64,000 nucleotides of DNA from Nemopilema nomurai (Eukaryota > Cnidaria > Scyphozoa > Rhizostomeae > Rhizostomatidae): positions 62,001 to 126,000 of the forward strand of contig ML133410.1 in assembly GCA_003864495.1 (NCBI GenBank), in the 5' to 3' direction. The notes beneath the pieces are model-generated. The model did no database searches. It was not told the DNA's origin and was given only the letters and a program-made list of their open reading frames with translations. Made by a program: the position numbers and the translations under genes. Below, in pieces: positions 35,022-47,245 of the stretch; positions within the stretch are counted from its first letter, which is position 1, and the number at the start of each line of letters is the position of its first letter.

Positions 35022-38000
35022 CTAAAAAGTTTAGCAATAAAATGTAAGCGATGCAGTGGTAAAAATAAACAGCGTGAATATGAGGTATGGATGTAAGAAA
35101 CGGGTAACTATCTAGGAAATAATCATCATCTAGTTACATAACTATCATAATTATCTATGACTAAACACTCAAACAAGCACTTAGTTAATGAGACGAGTAT
35201 TCATTATAAACCAGTGCAATGACGAGAAGGGTGGCTAGAGATGCGTTGGTCCACACTTACCTCTGCAAGTGTATTCTTTAACTTTGCTATTTCCTCCTTA
35301 TTTCCTGAATCGGCTGTATTCACGAAAATAGGGGGATACGTTTCATTACCCTTGTCCCCCGCACTTGGTGAATGTCCAGTGCCTTTGTTAACCCCCTTTC
35401 CTGTTCCAACAGCTTCTCCGTTTTTGTAGTTACTGTCTGTTCTACTTTGAATGTGCGAAAAATCCATTTTGCTGCTGAAGACTTTCAGCTTGTGTCTTTT
35501 CTTTCCTTTCCTGTTTTTTCCTACCCCAGCTTCTTTATCGCCATCATCATCGGTGTCGTCATCGCAAGTGTCTGATAGTAAGATTACCGGCTCCATCGTC
35601 TGTGTCCAAATTGGACGGACTTCTGGGAAATCTGTTCGTTTCAGTTGTTGTATGTAAAGGTTTTTCTAAAAAGGAAGTAGATCTGAATTGTTACCACAAA
35701 CTTCACGCTGACAAAATTACAACAAACTTCATGACAAAATTACTTTGATTGGCCTACTGTTTTACTACGCCACATCATAGAAATGCGGAGAACACACAAA
35801 AGACAGGGCGGCTAACTATTGACTTCCGTCATCATCTTCTCAGAATCATAGCATTTTCTCAGTATTCTATTGTTAGTTTTCAAAGTTTTGCTGCACCGCT
35901 AAGCTATAGCCATCACAGGAAAATTCTGAAACAATAATTTGATTCTAAAAGGGTTATGTTCTTTCTTGGAAAAATAAATAGGGATTAATTACCATTTCTA
36001 GTTCTCGCTGCAGTCTGGCCAACTCCGCGCTTTTGTCGTCGCCAATGCCTCTAACGATAAACTTCTGTTCTCCCGCCTTTTCGGTGCCATTTCGCTTACT
36101 GGCAGGTCCACAGCAACAGCTTCTGCAGCTGGAGCCACAACACCCGAACAACATGGAGCAACACGCAAGCAATGGCGCGCAACAGGCAAGACACGGAGCA
36201 CAACACACGGCCAAACACAAGAAACATTTGGGGCAATTCCCCTTGCAACATCGCGAGCAACAGCCACAAGCTGAGCCGAAGCAGTTGCATTTAGACAAAC
36301 ACCTGGAGAAGCAGCCTTTGTCATCTTCCTGCTCCGTAGCACTCCGCACAAGTACGCGATTTCTTGTGCATGAGAAAACCAGCAAAATCTACAAGAGGAC
36401 AACTCAAATAAATATTTCGTCTGTGATTGATTTTAGGTGGCTCTAATTGACAAAAAATTAAAAAAGGATATTAAGCTTAAATTGTGATGAAATGATAACC
36501 GGTGTGAGAAGTCTCTAACTTCTAATTAGAAAATTTCTAGAAAACTTTGCAGGCGTTTGGGTAAATTCCACAAAACTTTAGATGTTGCAAGCTCACAAAT
36601 AACATTTCGCTGCTTGGAAAAGTGGGAGGAAAATCTATTTAATTCTTTCTCCTAATGGGCTACACACCTTATGCAGGAATAAAATTATGAGCACAGCTGT
36701 CACGCAGACTAGAATTATGAATCCAACAAGTCCGTAGAAGACGTCTGGAAGTAGCCTTGTTGTCATGGCAATTATGAAGCCAATCACAGTACAGGCAGTT
36801 ATAACATAGACACAGATGCCACATCTCTGAGTGTCGTTGATGGTCGGTATGTAAACATGACGAGTCTGGTAGGCCCAGTATACGGCGACTATTAGAAGAA
36901 AGACCTTCCATATGCACATGATGAAATACCAGATGATGTCATTTCCGCACTTGCACTGTTCAACCGCTGTCAGTTTGGTGACGAAGGGGTTGTCCGGCCA
37001 GATCTGAAAAGCAATGATGGCGATCAATAAAGCATCACTGAGGATCGAGAATGATATAATACAGGAAGATACATAATGCGATGCAGTTAATGCTCCATTC
37101 TCCTTTTTTATTCAATGAAGCTTCCTCTTCATTCCAAAAAGCCAATCATACTGAGCTTGACAATCTGAAACTGCATTTAAACCTTAAACAATTTCTGTGT
37201 CAAATACAGCAGCTGTAACAGACATCACCATCTCTACAATACCAGGCGCGATGTGAAAATGAGAAAGTAAAAAATAGAAGGCAGTTTTGGCTAGTACTTT
37301 TAACATAACCGTTCAGTTCTTCTTCGCTGTAATATTCAATTATACAAGGAGTAAAACGCTCTAAGGTGCATATAGGCTTTTATGACTCCTATACTTAGAG
37401 GTTTAAGTTTTTAGAGTTTGTTTATTATATTAGACAATATTTTCTTAATGAGGCAATTCAAATCATAACCTCTCTTGAATAAACATGACCTGCTTGTCCT
37501 ACAATGCCTAAAAAATGTTTTAGACAATTTCTCAACCTGCATTCATCCATTTAACTCCCTCCTACAAACAAAGTGGTCAAGGCGACATTTTACACCCAAC
37601 CTTCCTCCCCAAATTGACTTGACGCTGAATTTTGTTATCTACATGATTTTGGGGAAGGGTGAGAGGGGTTGATAGCTCAGGGTGTCAAAAACGAAAAAAT
37701 TGGAAACAAGGGTCAAAAGGCTTCAGGCATTGTAGTTCATATCAGAGTGTCAAAGCCTGTCGAGGCTACAACAAAAAATCATACAGTGTCGAATGTTCAG
37801 ATTGTTGGTCACGTGTAGAAAAACTTACATCGACGTCACAGGGGAAATTGACTTCGTCTTTGATATATTCGATGACACGCTTGAGTGGGTCGATGAAATG
37901 CCAGCAGAGAAGAAAAATCAGGTTCAGCAGGAAGATTGCAAATACAATTGCGAACATTATTCTTCGCCTTCTTTGCTGAAATGAAGAGGACAGATCAAGG

Positions 38001-41000
38001 CTGACTCATATGCTATGGAAGTTTCTGTATAAGCAAAGTGACTTTTAATATTAAATTTATTAAAGTACTATAATCATTACTTATAGTAATATATTTAACT
38101 CTAATAACATTGCTCTTCAAATTTCACTTTGTAGGTACATAAGATTGCAAGCTTATTTCTTACATAAAAAATTGTTTACAACATCAAGTAAAAATCCTAC
38201 GTTTGTGATAGTGGGGCTGCTAAGACCCCCAAGTTCCACAACGAGTATAGCTTGCCTGGCCAAAAGCAACTTTATGACTGACATAAAACAGCCATTCAGT
38301 AAAAATTTTCATTCATTTATATTTGAAATAGTGGAACCAGTTTTGCATACCTAATAAAGTAATTTGTCCGACACTCCTGAAAGTATGCAGACGTCGGAAA
38401 ATAACCAAAAGCTGACACAATAAATAACTAGTTGCGAATCAAAAACACTAGAGAGTGATGAGCAGAGCGCGTGATTGGTTATTATTGACAAATCGACCTT
38501 CACTCAATACCAATTTTTTTACCAAAGAGCCCAAGGTAAAAGATAAATTCCTTTCGTCTACAAAAAAAGGCGATCTACCTGACGTTTTCATACTCTGGGG
38601 AGTTTTGAACGAAAAAGTACTTTCAATATGCAAAAACTGGTTCCGCTTTTTCTAGATATTGTAAAGTTCTGTACCACAAAGCACTTGCTCATACATTTAT
38701 GTGTTGATACAGCATTTACACCAGCACAACACAGGTACATGTGAAATTACATTGCAAATAAGGTATAAATGGTTGTGCCGTGATGAGAATACCTTTTCTA
38801 GCAAGAGTCGGCGAGACAAGACATTTTGAGCAATCCAGAGCTTGGCGATTAGCCCACCAACAGCTAACACAAAACCAATGGAAAAGACCCAGAGTCTGGC
38901 CTGTGCGTGAAGGCAAAAGAAATGGTGTTAGACTTGAGCCTTGTGGGATCCTGGATTCTTTAAAAAGTACATTGCAAGCTTTACCAAATCCCTATAATAC
39001 TTTAACTGAATACAGGATGAATTGTAATCTCTATTTTAAGGGAACAAAGAAGAAAATCAATAAGCTTTCAATTAATTTAGAAAAAGAATGTAAACTAATA
39101 AACAGGATATAATGAAGGTAAACTTGACAAAAAACTTAAAGATGGGTTTTCATAGTGCTTCAAGGTGGCACAAAAATAGCACAATCTTCTCCCTATTTAC
39201 TCGTTTTCTGTTGATCCGTAAGAAGAACACAATTTTGCTGCATGGGAAAAAACTGCTCATAGATTCACTTCGAATAAAAAAGCTTAAACTGTTTACCCGG
39301 CAAACTCTATCCACAGTCAATACTGGAGAGATGACATTGTCAACTCCAAACAGGAAAACAGAGATGTAGACGAGGATGCAACCAATTATGATGATGATGT
39401 TCAACAAGTAGAAGGAGTATCTGATTTCTCTATAAGAAAAATTGCTTGGTATCAATAGGCCTGTTTATAAGTCGAGACTGTGAAGGATCTACAGAGTTGA
39501 AAAAAGCAGAGGATAATGATGAAATGGAAAGCATTTGAAACCGGACGCCTGTGACTAAACGTTTGGGAAATAACAAACAACATGGAGCGATAAAGAATTT
39601 AAAAAGGTGAAAAGTTAACTAGGGAAGGAAGGTAGAGAACCCGGTCAGGGTAATGGGAACGAAGCGGTAGAGAGAACAAAACGAAGACGCACTTGATTAT
39701 AGAGGAAAAGCAAGGACAGTTATGAATCACTAGGCGTTTATCAAAATTGGTGAATCGTCTATTGTTAGCGAAGAAAATTACTAACTTGTGTTTTCGTCTC
39801 CATATCAGAACGACCAAACAGAAAATGGCGAATAGAATTCCAAAAGCCGCGAAAATACAGTAAGCGATGTATAATCCTTTGGTTATAAATCTCCAATTCA
39901 GAGTGGAACGAATTTCTTGGTAGGGCTGATTATTTCCTGGAAAATTACAAGAGTATACTATCACCAACTGAATACGTGATACGGTAGAAAATGCATAGTG
40001 ACGTTTTTAAGACAACCTTGGGAACTGCAGTAAGCAACCGCGAACTCCAGACGCTCTATCAAATGGCACTCCTTAAGTGGTCTTGCTACCTGGGTGTCAA
40101 CAAAATTTTTCACCTGGAGACGTGTAGTACTGCTTCCTTTATCACTTTTTATTTCTATAATTGGCTTCACAACATTTGCAAGTTGATCCTAATTAATAAT
40201 AGCTTGGTATTCTGGTGAAAATATTTTGATTAAGTTGAAAAGTAGTGCAGTATTTGGTGTAAGTAGTACAGCCTTTTGTTACTTTTTCAGCTTGAGTCTC
40301 AAGTTACAAGCCTTAAACAACAACTGTTCCATTTTTTACGGAACCACTGTAGCAGGCACCCTACAGAATAAATTTCAAACCAAAAGGTGGATGACAATTC
40401 TAAGGGAATAAAATCTACAATAGCAGTTGATGGTCCCATCTTTGTAGCCGATTATCAAAAGACGTAAGTAACATGAAGCATTTTGAGGATTTCGCAAAAC
40501 CAATTCACAAGCAACTCTCACTGCTCCATTCACAAGCAACTACATCATTGAAAGAGACCGGTGGCAATTTCATTATTTCTGACATCAATTAGGGCCTAAT
40601 TAAAGGGTTACCTGGCCACTGGACGTGAGGCATTTCCAGTTTTGGTGTTCCCTTCTCGTCATACCAACCAATGGTTCTGTCACCACCACCTGTAATGCAA
40701 TGCTTTCTTCATTAAACGGCTTTAAAGAGCAGGCAAGACACAGGGCGTTATGTCAACAACTCAAAATACTTTCACCGCCTGATAATATTTTCCTCAAGTA
40801 TGAGGAATATTATACAACTGTGCGCTCTTAATTCATACATTAATGATGTCCGATTCAAACTCCTATCTCGACAAAAAAACAGAATGCAATGTTGCCTCGT
40901 TAAACTCTATGTCAATGACATGCCAAAGGAAGTGGTGTTCAGAAAGAAAAGCGAGTTTCCTGTCGATCATCTGTTTCCAGCTTAGTCCATACAAGCAGTT

Positions 41001-44000
41001 TTTTGATGACTTCTTACTTCAGCCTACAATGCCTGTCAAAAGTCATTGGAACACCTCTGTATATTTTCTTGCTTTCGCGTTTTTCATTGACACGCCAATG
41101 GCTGTTAACACTCCTCCTCCCCCCTCCAAAAAAAACAATTTTGGACACAAACTATAGCATCCAATTAATCTGGGGAGTAAGTTGGGCGTAAAATGACTCT
41201 TTGCTTGGCAGCTTTTCGTAGGGAAGGGGGAGGAAGAGGGACGAGAGTCAAAGAATTGTCGTTAGTGTTCCAACAATTTTGGCAGTCATTGTACAAGTAT
41301 TCTTAGACATTCCTGCTGTACTGCATTACAGAGACTATGTTTAATATAAGCTGGGATGTTAAAGCCTATGCTTGTCAACTCTCTTTGCAATAGTGTTTTC
41401 GCAATAATATAAAGAAATTAGAAGGATGTATGCTTCTGGATGTGTGTCGGCCTGAATTTCAAATTTGACGCCTGCAGTTTGTAAACGAGTGAAAATATAA
41501 ACGTGACCGTGATAAAATTTGAGAATTGCTATTATTGAGAATTACAAGATAAATTGTCCGTGGTCATACTTACCAAACAGTATTTGTACGATACCGATCT
41601 TGAAGTATCGATTGCCATTACTGCTAAAACTGACATTGTCCTACAAAGAACATGATTTTAAAATAGAATACAAGCGCTTTGAAAGGAAATACTAAAAATG
41701 GTTTCCTTATCTAGCAACACCAGGTCGGTTAGGCATGGCTTCATTTATCAAAACAAATTCACCTTTCTTCTTGCTGGGTGTGCAAAAATGTTGCGATATT
41801 TGAAATAACTATGCTTTTATACATCACTATAATTACAGGTACATTCTAATTTTCTACCGAGCCAGTAAAGGTTTAAGAGTAAAAATCATGTTTAAATAGT
41901 TCTCAAATTCTTATGCGATGGGTGTAAGAAATATTTACTGAAAAAGTGCTTGTCCTGAATCATTTACTCATCGAATAGCAGAAACCTTAATGAATTTGTT
42001 TATCAATAACTGAATCTCAAATACCAAATGAATAGCATTTGAAAAAATTATGCTTCATTGACATTGCTGTATCGATAACTACTGAATGCAATATCCCTTC
42101 GTCCATTCAAGACTTTAGAAACAAAAGACTTTCCCTAAACCAATAATCATTTCTAAATCTGCTATTCCTAAATCTATAGAAGAGCAGAAAGAATAGAAAA
42201 TCTGGGAATAAAAAACTCACTGATGCGCCACATTGGTCATATTTCAAGACTTCTTTTCTGAACTCTTCGCCATACTTCATGCTTCCATAGTCATAATTCA
42301 AGTAAAACTTGCTTGAGTTGCTTTTGTTTGGATCAACCTTGTGCAGCACATTGGCAATAGTCGTCACTGCATCGTATGTGTATTTAGCTGTCTCAAGCAC
42401 GTCGGCTGAAGGTTTCGTACTGGTACTTGTGTTGAAGAAAGTCTGATTGAGTCTGACTGTGTAGTTGGCCACAAAGTGATGCTGTGGTTGGAAAGATAGT
42501 GACATCTTAGTGATAGTGGGTTTGTGTCTCATTGTGTCCCAAAAAAAATGAAGATGTTTGTCAGAAAGGTTTGCCAGGCATTAGAGAGACCTATATTTTG
42601 TAGCCTTGCCTTGTCTCTTAGCAGCCAAAAATGCTTAGGATCACAAGGAGAGACAAGATCAGAGATAAAATTCAACAAACATAAGAGCAAAAGAAAAAGT
42701 GACCTTTGGTGAGTTGAGAACAGGTCATGGACATATGCTATCTTCGGAAATAAATAGCAATAGAAACAACAAACACTTTTTGAGACGAGATTTCCATTTT
42801 CTTTATATCATAAGGGTTTATAATTAAATGCAATGCAATAAATATACGTTCCTTCAATACATGTGCAAATATATAAAGGAAAGGTTATTTTTCGACTGGA
42901 CCTAGTATTTACCTACTATCTAATTAAAGTATCTTCTGTGCAAGCATTTATGTAACTAATTGTTTATTAATGCAAGTTATTTGCGTTTTAATTTTAATCC
43001 ATTTTAATCCTCCCAACTGCAAACAGAGCAATGAGTACACTAAAACTAAGCTACAACTTAGCTAATATTTAAATACTCAGCTCATGCCTTAGGTCCTCTG
43101 ACAAAAAAGGTCCAATCACAAAAGGAAAACTGATTGCTCTTACCACACAAGGAATAGGTTCATGCTTGAAGAAGAACTGATATCTAGCAGCACATCTCAC
43201 TTGGTCCAAAGTGCACCCATCGACCCCCCTCAAAATTGTATAGCCAATGAAAAGGTAGACATAACGAGGGCCATACATTTTCAGCTTGTAAGCCTGTTTA
43301 ATAAAAGTACAAGAACATGTTATATACAAATAGCCTAAAGAAGGCTACACATTACGGTCAAGAACAACCAGAGGTGTTATAAAATCAATCTTCATGAAAA
43401 ATGGACTTTGATGCATAAACACTGTCAGAATTTTTCTACATACAGGTTTGCCACAGAAAATGAAAATTTCTAAGAGCAGTTGTTTTAATTACATAGTGGC
43501 GCTTGAAAATGCATGCATAAATATATTATCTTTTAAAACGCAAGGATCAAATTTCACTGTAAAATGACCTAATTATTAAAAATAACAGTTTTCAATATTG
43601 ATAAATGTACTGATTCTCAGATATACAGGTAGGACCTTATCATGCTGACAATCAAGCAAACTTACAGAACAAAGCACTCTGCTGGCAGCATCTCCAGAAA
43701 AAGATCCCAGAATGACATGGATGTCTCTCTCCTATAAATAAAAAGAAGAACATTATTTGACCCACTAGAACATGAAGTCTTGAATGCCTGAGCTGAAAAA
43801 TCTAGTGATCCAAGGCATAGAGCGTAGAAGTATGTAGTATAAACGAATTTTAAAATCAAACCTTTAGATGCTTCATCGAGGTCCATGGATCAGAAACGAA
43901 GTCCTCTTCGGTGTTAATCGAAATCCTTGAAGCTTGAATCTGTGTTCTCAAGTTGGCATTTAACTATAAATTTGAAACAAATAGGGGTTTAAACAAAAAA

Positions 44001-47000
44001 TATTTGAGCAATAGCATTATTTGTTACATAAAGCTAGGTCCCTTTACTGAAAACGGGCATAAATTATCAAAGGATATCACCAATAAATTCCAATGACCAG
44101 CCTAAGGCATACATTGCGAGGATGGCTCAGTGGTTAGAGGCGCTGACTACGGACCCAGGGGGTTGCCAGCTCTCTGTAATTCCAGGCATAAGGAATCACG
44201 AGGTGTGGTCACATCGAGAGGAAGGACCAGGACACTGCTCGATAAGCTTAAGCTTCTCAGTGTCCTAAAACTACCTTCGGACGCAAGGTAGAAAAAAATA
44301 CAAATAAAAATACAAATAAAAATGCATTGAAAATTGTCATATATGGATAAAACTGTTCACCAGTAAAGTTCTTCATACAAAATTTCCATTTCTCACAACA
44401 AAGATGTCAAAGTAATTGTTATGTGCATGTGGGAAAAGATAAACTAAAAATCATGGATATCTACAAATGCCTATAGCAATTTCATACAAATGATTGAATT
44501 GGCAGTTTCTCTAATTACCTGTCTATAATAATCATCATTGCTGTAGATCAATGCAATTTTGCCCCAAGCATACTTTTGTAGCATTTCAATCCTTGCTGCA
44601 TTATACAACAAGTCCAGAAATGGCTTTGTGCGAAAGAAAAATTTGTAAAATTCTTCATGGTTCATTGAAAGGTCAATTGCACTTGTTCCATATGATATCT
44701 AGAAGAAAAAATTAAACATAGAAGCACCATGAGATTGATAAACACTTTAACTTTAATTTTCTTACAAGAAAAAGCAAGCTGCACTCAACCAAGCTATTCC
44801 CCATATAAATTTGAAAAAGTGCAAGCACTTTGACAAAAGTGGTAGTTATACAAAATATCAGGAGATCAAAGTGGGAAAACTATTCAAAATACAGAAATTT
44901 CTTCTCAACATTTACGTTTCTATTTAAAATAAAGTTGACCAATTTTTAATGCAATTAGCTTTGGCCTGCAGATAAATTGATTTTAGCCCTTATAAGGCAA
45001 ACAGCTAGAATCTTATAAGAGCAAGGAAAGGCAGCACGTAGATATGGAATGCGTAGGAAGTAAAGATAAAACACAGTGCGTCAGGTTAAGGTAAGCTACC
45101 TGCAGTAGTTTGTATCTAGGAAGACTAGCGATTGCTGCAACTGTCTTTGCCAAGTCATCATCATCCGGGCCGATAATTGCAACCTTTTTAGGGCTTTGAG
45201 CAAGGTAGTCCAGCAACACAGCAGAACCTTTGCTTATCGCATGCTGGAAAGAAATTTCAAGGACACATTCATTCTTACAAATCAACAAATCCTCTGCCTG
45301 AAAGTGTATGCAATTCTTAAATGTTTATACTGAGCTGCAATAGGTGCTTCTTCAATGAAGATAAATTTGGAAGGATAGGTCAGACCTAATTGAATAATGG
45401 TTGTCATTGAATAATAGGAGTAAAAGGTTGTCATTGCTTTCACATGATGTGATTTAAATTAGCGCTTGCTAAGGCGATTAAAAATTTGTCGGTGGCAACG
45501 CAAGTCACAATGATCCCCCCTCAAGTCTTTCCAAACCTCGATGCTATTGCAGTTTCGCACCTCTGCTCGAATTTCCCCCGTTGAAACTCCAACAGTCTAT
45601 TTTGTATTTCATTTTCAACACTCTTTCGTTCCCCGCTTTTTAATCTCGTCGGAGGCTTATAACTTTTGAGCGTGGTGGGACTAAACTGCTGGATCACCCT
45701 ATTTTCGTTTTACAAGTTTTTTTATAAAGAACCTACCTCAAGGCCTAGTTCCATAAGTTCCTTATTCGTAGACCTCAAGTCATCAGATTTTAGTACCAAA
45801 AGTTCCTTAAAAGTTCCTTAATTTTCCTGCACATCAATAAGCCTCAACACTTAATAAAGAGAGGGGCGAGATAGAAAATGCGGAAACTACTCAATAAAGC
45901 ACTTGACACACGAATAGCAAACAATCTATGCGATTATTGGCTACAAATGAATGGAACCGGCTTTTTTGTTCTTGATTCTTGCAGTTATAAAAACTTTTAA
46001 AATCGAAAAGTTCCTGAAAGATTTCGTTCTAAGTAGTACAAGTTCTTTAAATATTTCGGCCTCTACATTTAGGTTCCTTATAAAGTGGTTCCTTATAAAA
46101 AAAGCGTGTACCAACCCACTAACCAACCTGTCACAATACCAATTAATTATATTTGGTACTGTACACTAATGTACATTATTTGGTACGGTACTGTACAATT
46201 TTTTCATTGCTTATGCCTATAAACAATTTGAAGACACAGGTAGAACTTTTTTTACTTGAAAAAGACTCGGATACCAAGTCCTCAGGCTGTTCCAACTTAC
46301 TGTTCAAACATGAGGGGTGGGGTGAAAATTACCAAATTGCCGCCAAGGCTCAAAATGAGACTAAAGAGCACAACGAGGCTACGAAGGGTGTGCTAGAAGG
46401 AAATGTAGGCAAACTGAGCATTATAGTTGAACTAATTAAACTCTGTCACAGATCATAATTTAGACAAAATATTTGTTTCATTTCTCAATATCTCGTCCAC
46501 TTACTTGGGTAGAATTCTGTCCTAACATCACGAGTTTATAGCCAGGAAGGATTGCATCATTTTTATTGATTTCGTCAATTGCCATGTCTGCAGCCACTAG
46601 AAGTTGCTTCCCTTTATCTGTCTCTGAATTGAACATCCCCGCTATATACAGCTTTGGCCTCGGCAGATTCCAGCATTTATAATCAAAGTCGGTTGCATTT
46701 CCATCCTCAGTGTAATATCCATTCGAATTATTGAATCCCACATAGTTATATCTAGTTTCGTTGCAGTAACATTCGTTGTAATACCCATACTTAACATCTG
46801 TATGGAAGCAAGCGTCACCCCTGTATACAGGAGTGGGTGTGGCCAGCACTGTAGTGTTTGCTACTGATGCTGTCGGTATAATTGTCGATTCTGATGTTGC
46901 TGTTGGTGTGATGAATCCGACAGAAAGGTAAGGGCTTGATGAGACCTCTGCTATCGTTGCCGATATAAGCGATGGTGTAAAACTTGATGAAGGCTGTATA

Positions 47001-47134
47001 ACTGAGATCTTTTTACAACAGCAAAATGCAAAGTCATCGATTTTGCCTTTTGGACAGTCACCTGTCGATTCTTGGGCAAGGAATAAAATCAACAGGAAAC
47101 TGTAAACAACAGCGCTTCCTATGTTACTTCGCAT
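33348..47134 (-). CDS. GABA-B-like class C GPCR with long motif-rich tail, 17 exons
   Basis: Exons in transcript order: 46505-47134, 45100-45243, 44519-44698, 43862-43963, 43666-43731, 43144-43293, 42221-42481, 41574-41640, 40612-40689, 39786-39936, 39297-39429, 38793-38900, 37829-37975, 36668-37003, 35993-36388, 35261-35665, 33348-35021. The sum is 5028 bases, an unbroken frame of 1675 residues. The start ATG follows an acceptor-like tttcag and opens a signal peptide. Residues 44-105 form a Ser/Thr-rich stalk. The Venus-flytrap domain follows (KLYIAGMF, AIDEINKNDAILPGYKL, ISYGTSAIDLS). Seven helices span residues 559-851 (CILVYISVFLFG; LWVFSIGFVLAVGGLIAKLW; CWHFIDPLKRVIEY; TRHVYIPTINDTQ), which is the GABA-B pattern. 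The tail has a Cys cluster, heptads and repeated motifs. In the GABA-B family such receptors couple to Gi/o and dimerise; here that is inference. An in-frame upstream ATG-initiated extension to 47245 is possible but would bury the signal peptide. Confidence 0.9.
33440..34020. repeat. 126-bp coding tandem repeat in the receptor tail
   Basis: The same landmark (TTTCGGATCRTTCAGTATCT) recurs at about 33725, 33851 and 33977, exactly 126 bases (42 codons) apart. More divergent copies lie near 33599 and 33474. The two central copies are nearly identical, indicating recent expansion by unequal exchange or slippage. The period keeps the frame. Confidence 0.88.
35261..35665 (-). other. GABA-B-like tail exon: heptad ends, acidic patch, first motif copy
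   Basis: This exon joins its neighbours in phase 0. Its start continues a heptad stretch from the previous exon (ELARLQRELEM then KNLYIQQLKRTDF). Its end begins a second one (NKEEIAKLKNTLAE then RDAEIERLKNGL). Between them lie an acidic patch (DTCDDDTDDDGD), a Lys/Arg block and the motif KVFSSKMDFSHIQSR. Vertebrate GABA-B subunits also carry a tail coiled coil used for heterodimerisation, so these heptads may do the same. Confidence 0.7.
36104..36318 (-). other. Cysteine-rich cluster after the seventh helix
   Basis: Within the exon 35993-36388 of the GABA-B-like gene. About 25 Cys fall in some 70 residues (for example CNCFGSACGCCSRCC and CAPCLACCAPLLACC), preceded by an acidic patch EQEDD. 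Position directly after the last helix, with hydrophobic spacing between Cys pairs, fits multiple S-acylation that holds the tail to the membrane, as in cysteine-string proteins. Metal binding is an alternative, though no regular finger spacing is seen. Confidence 0.7.
41025..41293 (-). mobile_element. TA-flanked MITE, family 1 (copy 3)
   Basis: A 269-base element in an intron of the GABA-B-like gene, inverted relative to the copies at 19796 and 61721. Left end: TACAATGCCTGTCAAAAGTC then ATTGGAACAC. Right end: GTTAGTGTTCCAACAATTTT then GGCAGTCATTGTA. The interior contains GACACGCCAATGGCTGTTAA, the reverse complement of the interior of copy 4. Confidence 0.75.
44110..44325 (+). mobile_element. 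tRNA-derived SINE
   Basis: It starts near GAGGATGGCTCAGTGGTTAG, which fits a polymerase III A box (TGGCTCAGTGG), followed by a degraded B-box region. It ends in a run of (ACAAATAAAA)-type repeats, the usual simple tail of a SINE. It lies in an intron of the GABA-B-like gene. Similar short sequences (cattgcgagg and gcattg) near both ends may be a worn target duplication. Confidence 0.65.
45711..46110 (-). mobile_element. TA-flanked MITE, family 2 (copy 3)
   Basis: A 400-base element in the first coding-to-coding intron of the GABA-B-like gene, inverted relative to copies 1, 2 and 4. The right end GGTTCCTTATAAAAAAAGCG then TGTA is well kept; the left end is worn (TACAAGTTTTTTTATAAAGA). All interior landmarks of copy 2 are present in reverse complement. 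Confidence 0.8.
46815..47005 (-). other. Ser/Thr-rich stalk of the GABA-B-like receptor
   Basis: About 60 residues between the signal peptide with its first Cys group (CCCKK) and a second Cys-containing segment (ACFHTD, CYCNETRYN). The composition is dominated by Ser, Thr, Pro, Ala and Val, as in O-glycosylated linkers. Three Asn-X-Ser/Thr sites follow (NETR, NNSN, NATD). In vertebrate GABA-B1a the region before the flytrap holds sushi domains; none is visible here. Confidence 0.6.
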
Positions 47135-47245
47135 GGTTAACCTGCCCTGAAATTGAAGAAAAGGCACGGTTAGAATCAAGCCATTACTTGTGCTAGAATT
47201 GGAATGAAAATCGAGGATTGATTTGGTACTCCCTTTAGATTTCAA

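Noticed and set aside
33994..35025. Plus-strand Leu/Ser-rich open frames
   Set aside because: They are the reverse of the large terminal exon of the GABA-B-like gene, and nothing supports them.
36033..36446. Plus-strand Gln/His-rich open frame
   Set aside because: It is antisense to the Cys-rich exon of the GABA-B-like gene, whose frame joins neighbouring exons in phase.
45941..46126. Minus-strand open frame in an intron
   Set aside because: It lies wholly within a family 2 MITE and mirrors frames in the other copies.
47135..47245. Upstream in-frame start for the GABA-B-like receptor (MKSKGSTKS)
   Set aside because: It would place 37 polar residues before the signal peptide and read across an acceptor-like tttcag, so the start at 47134 is preferred.
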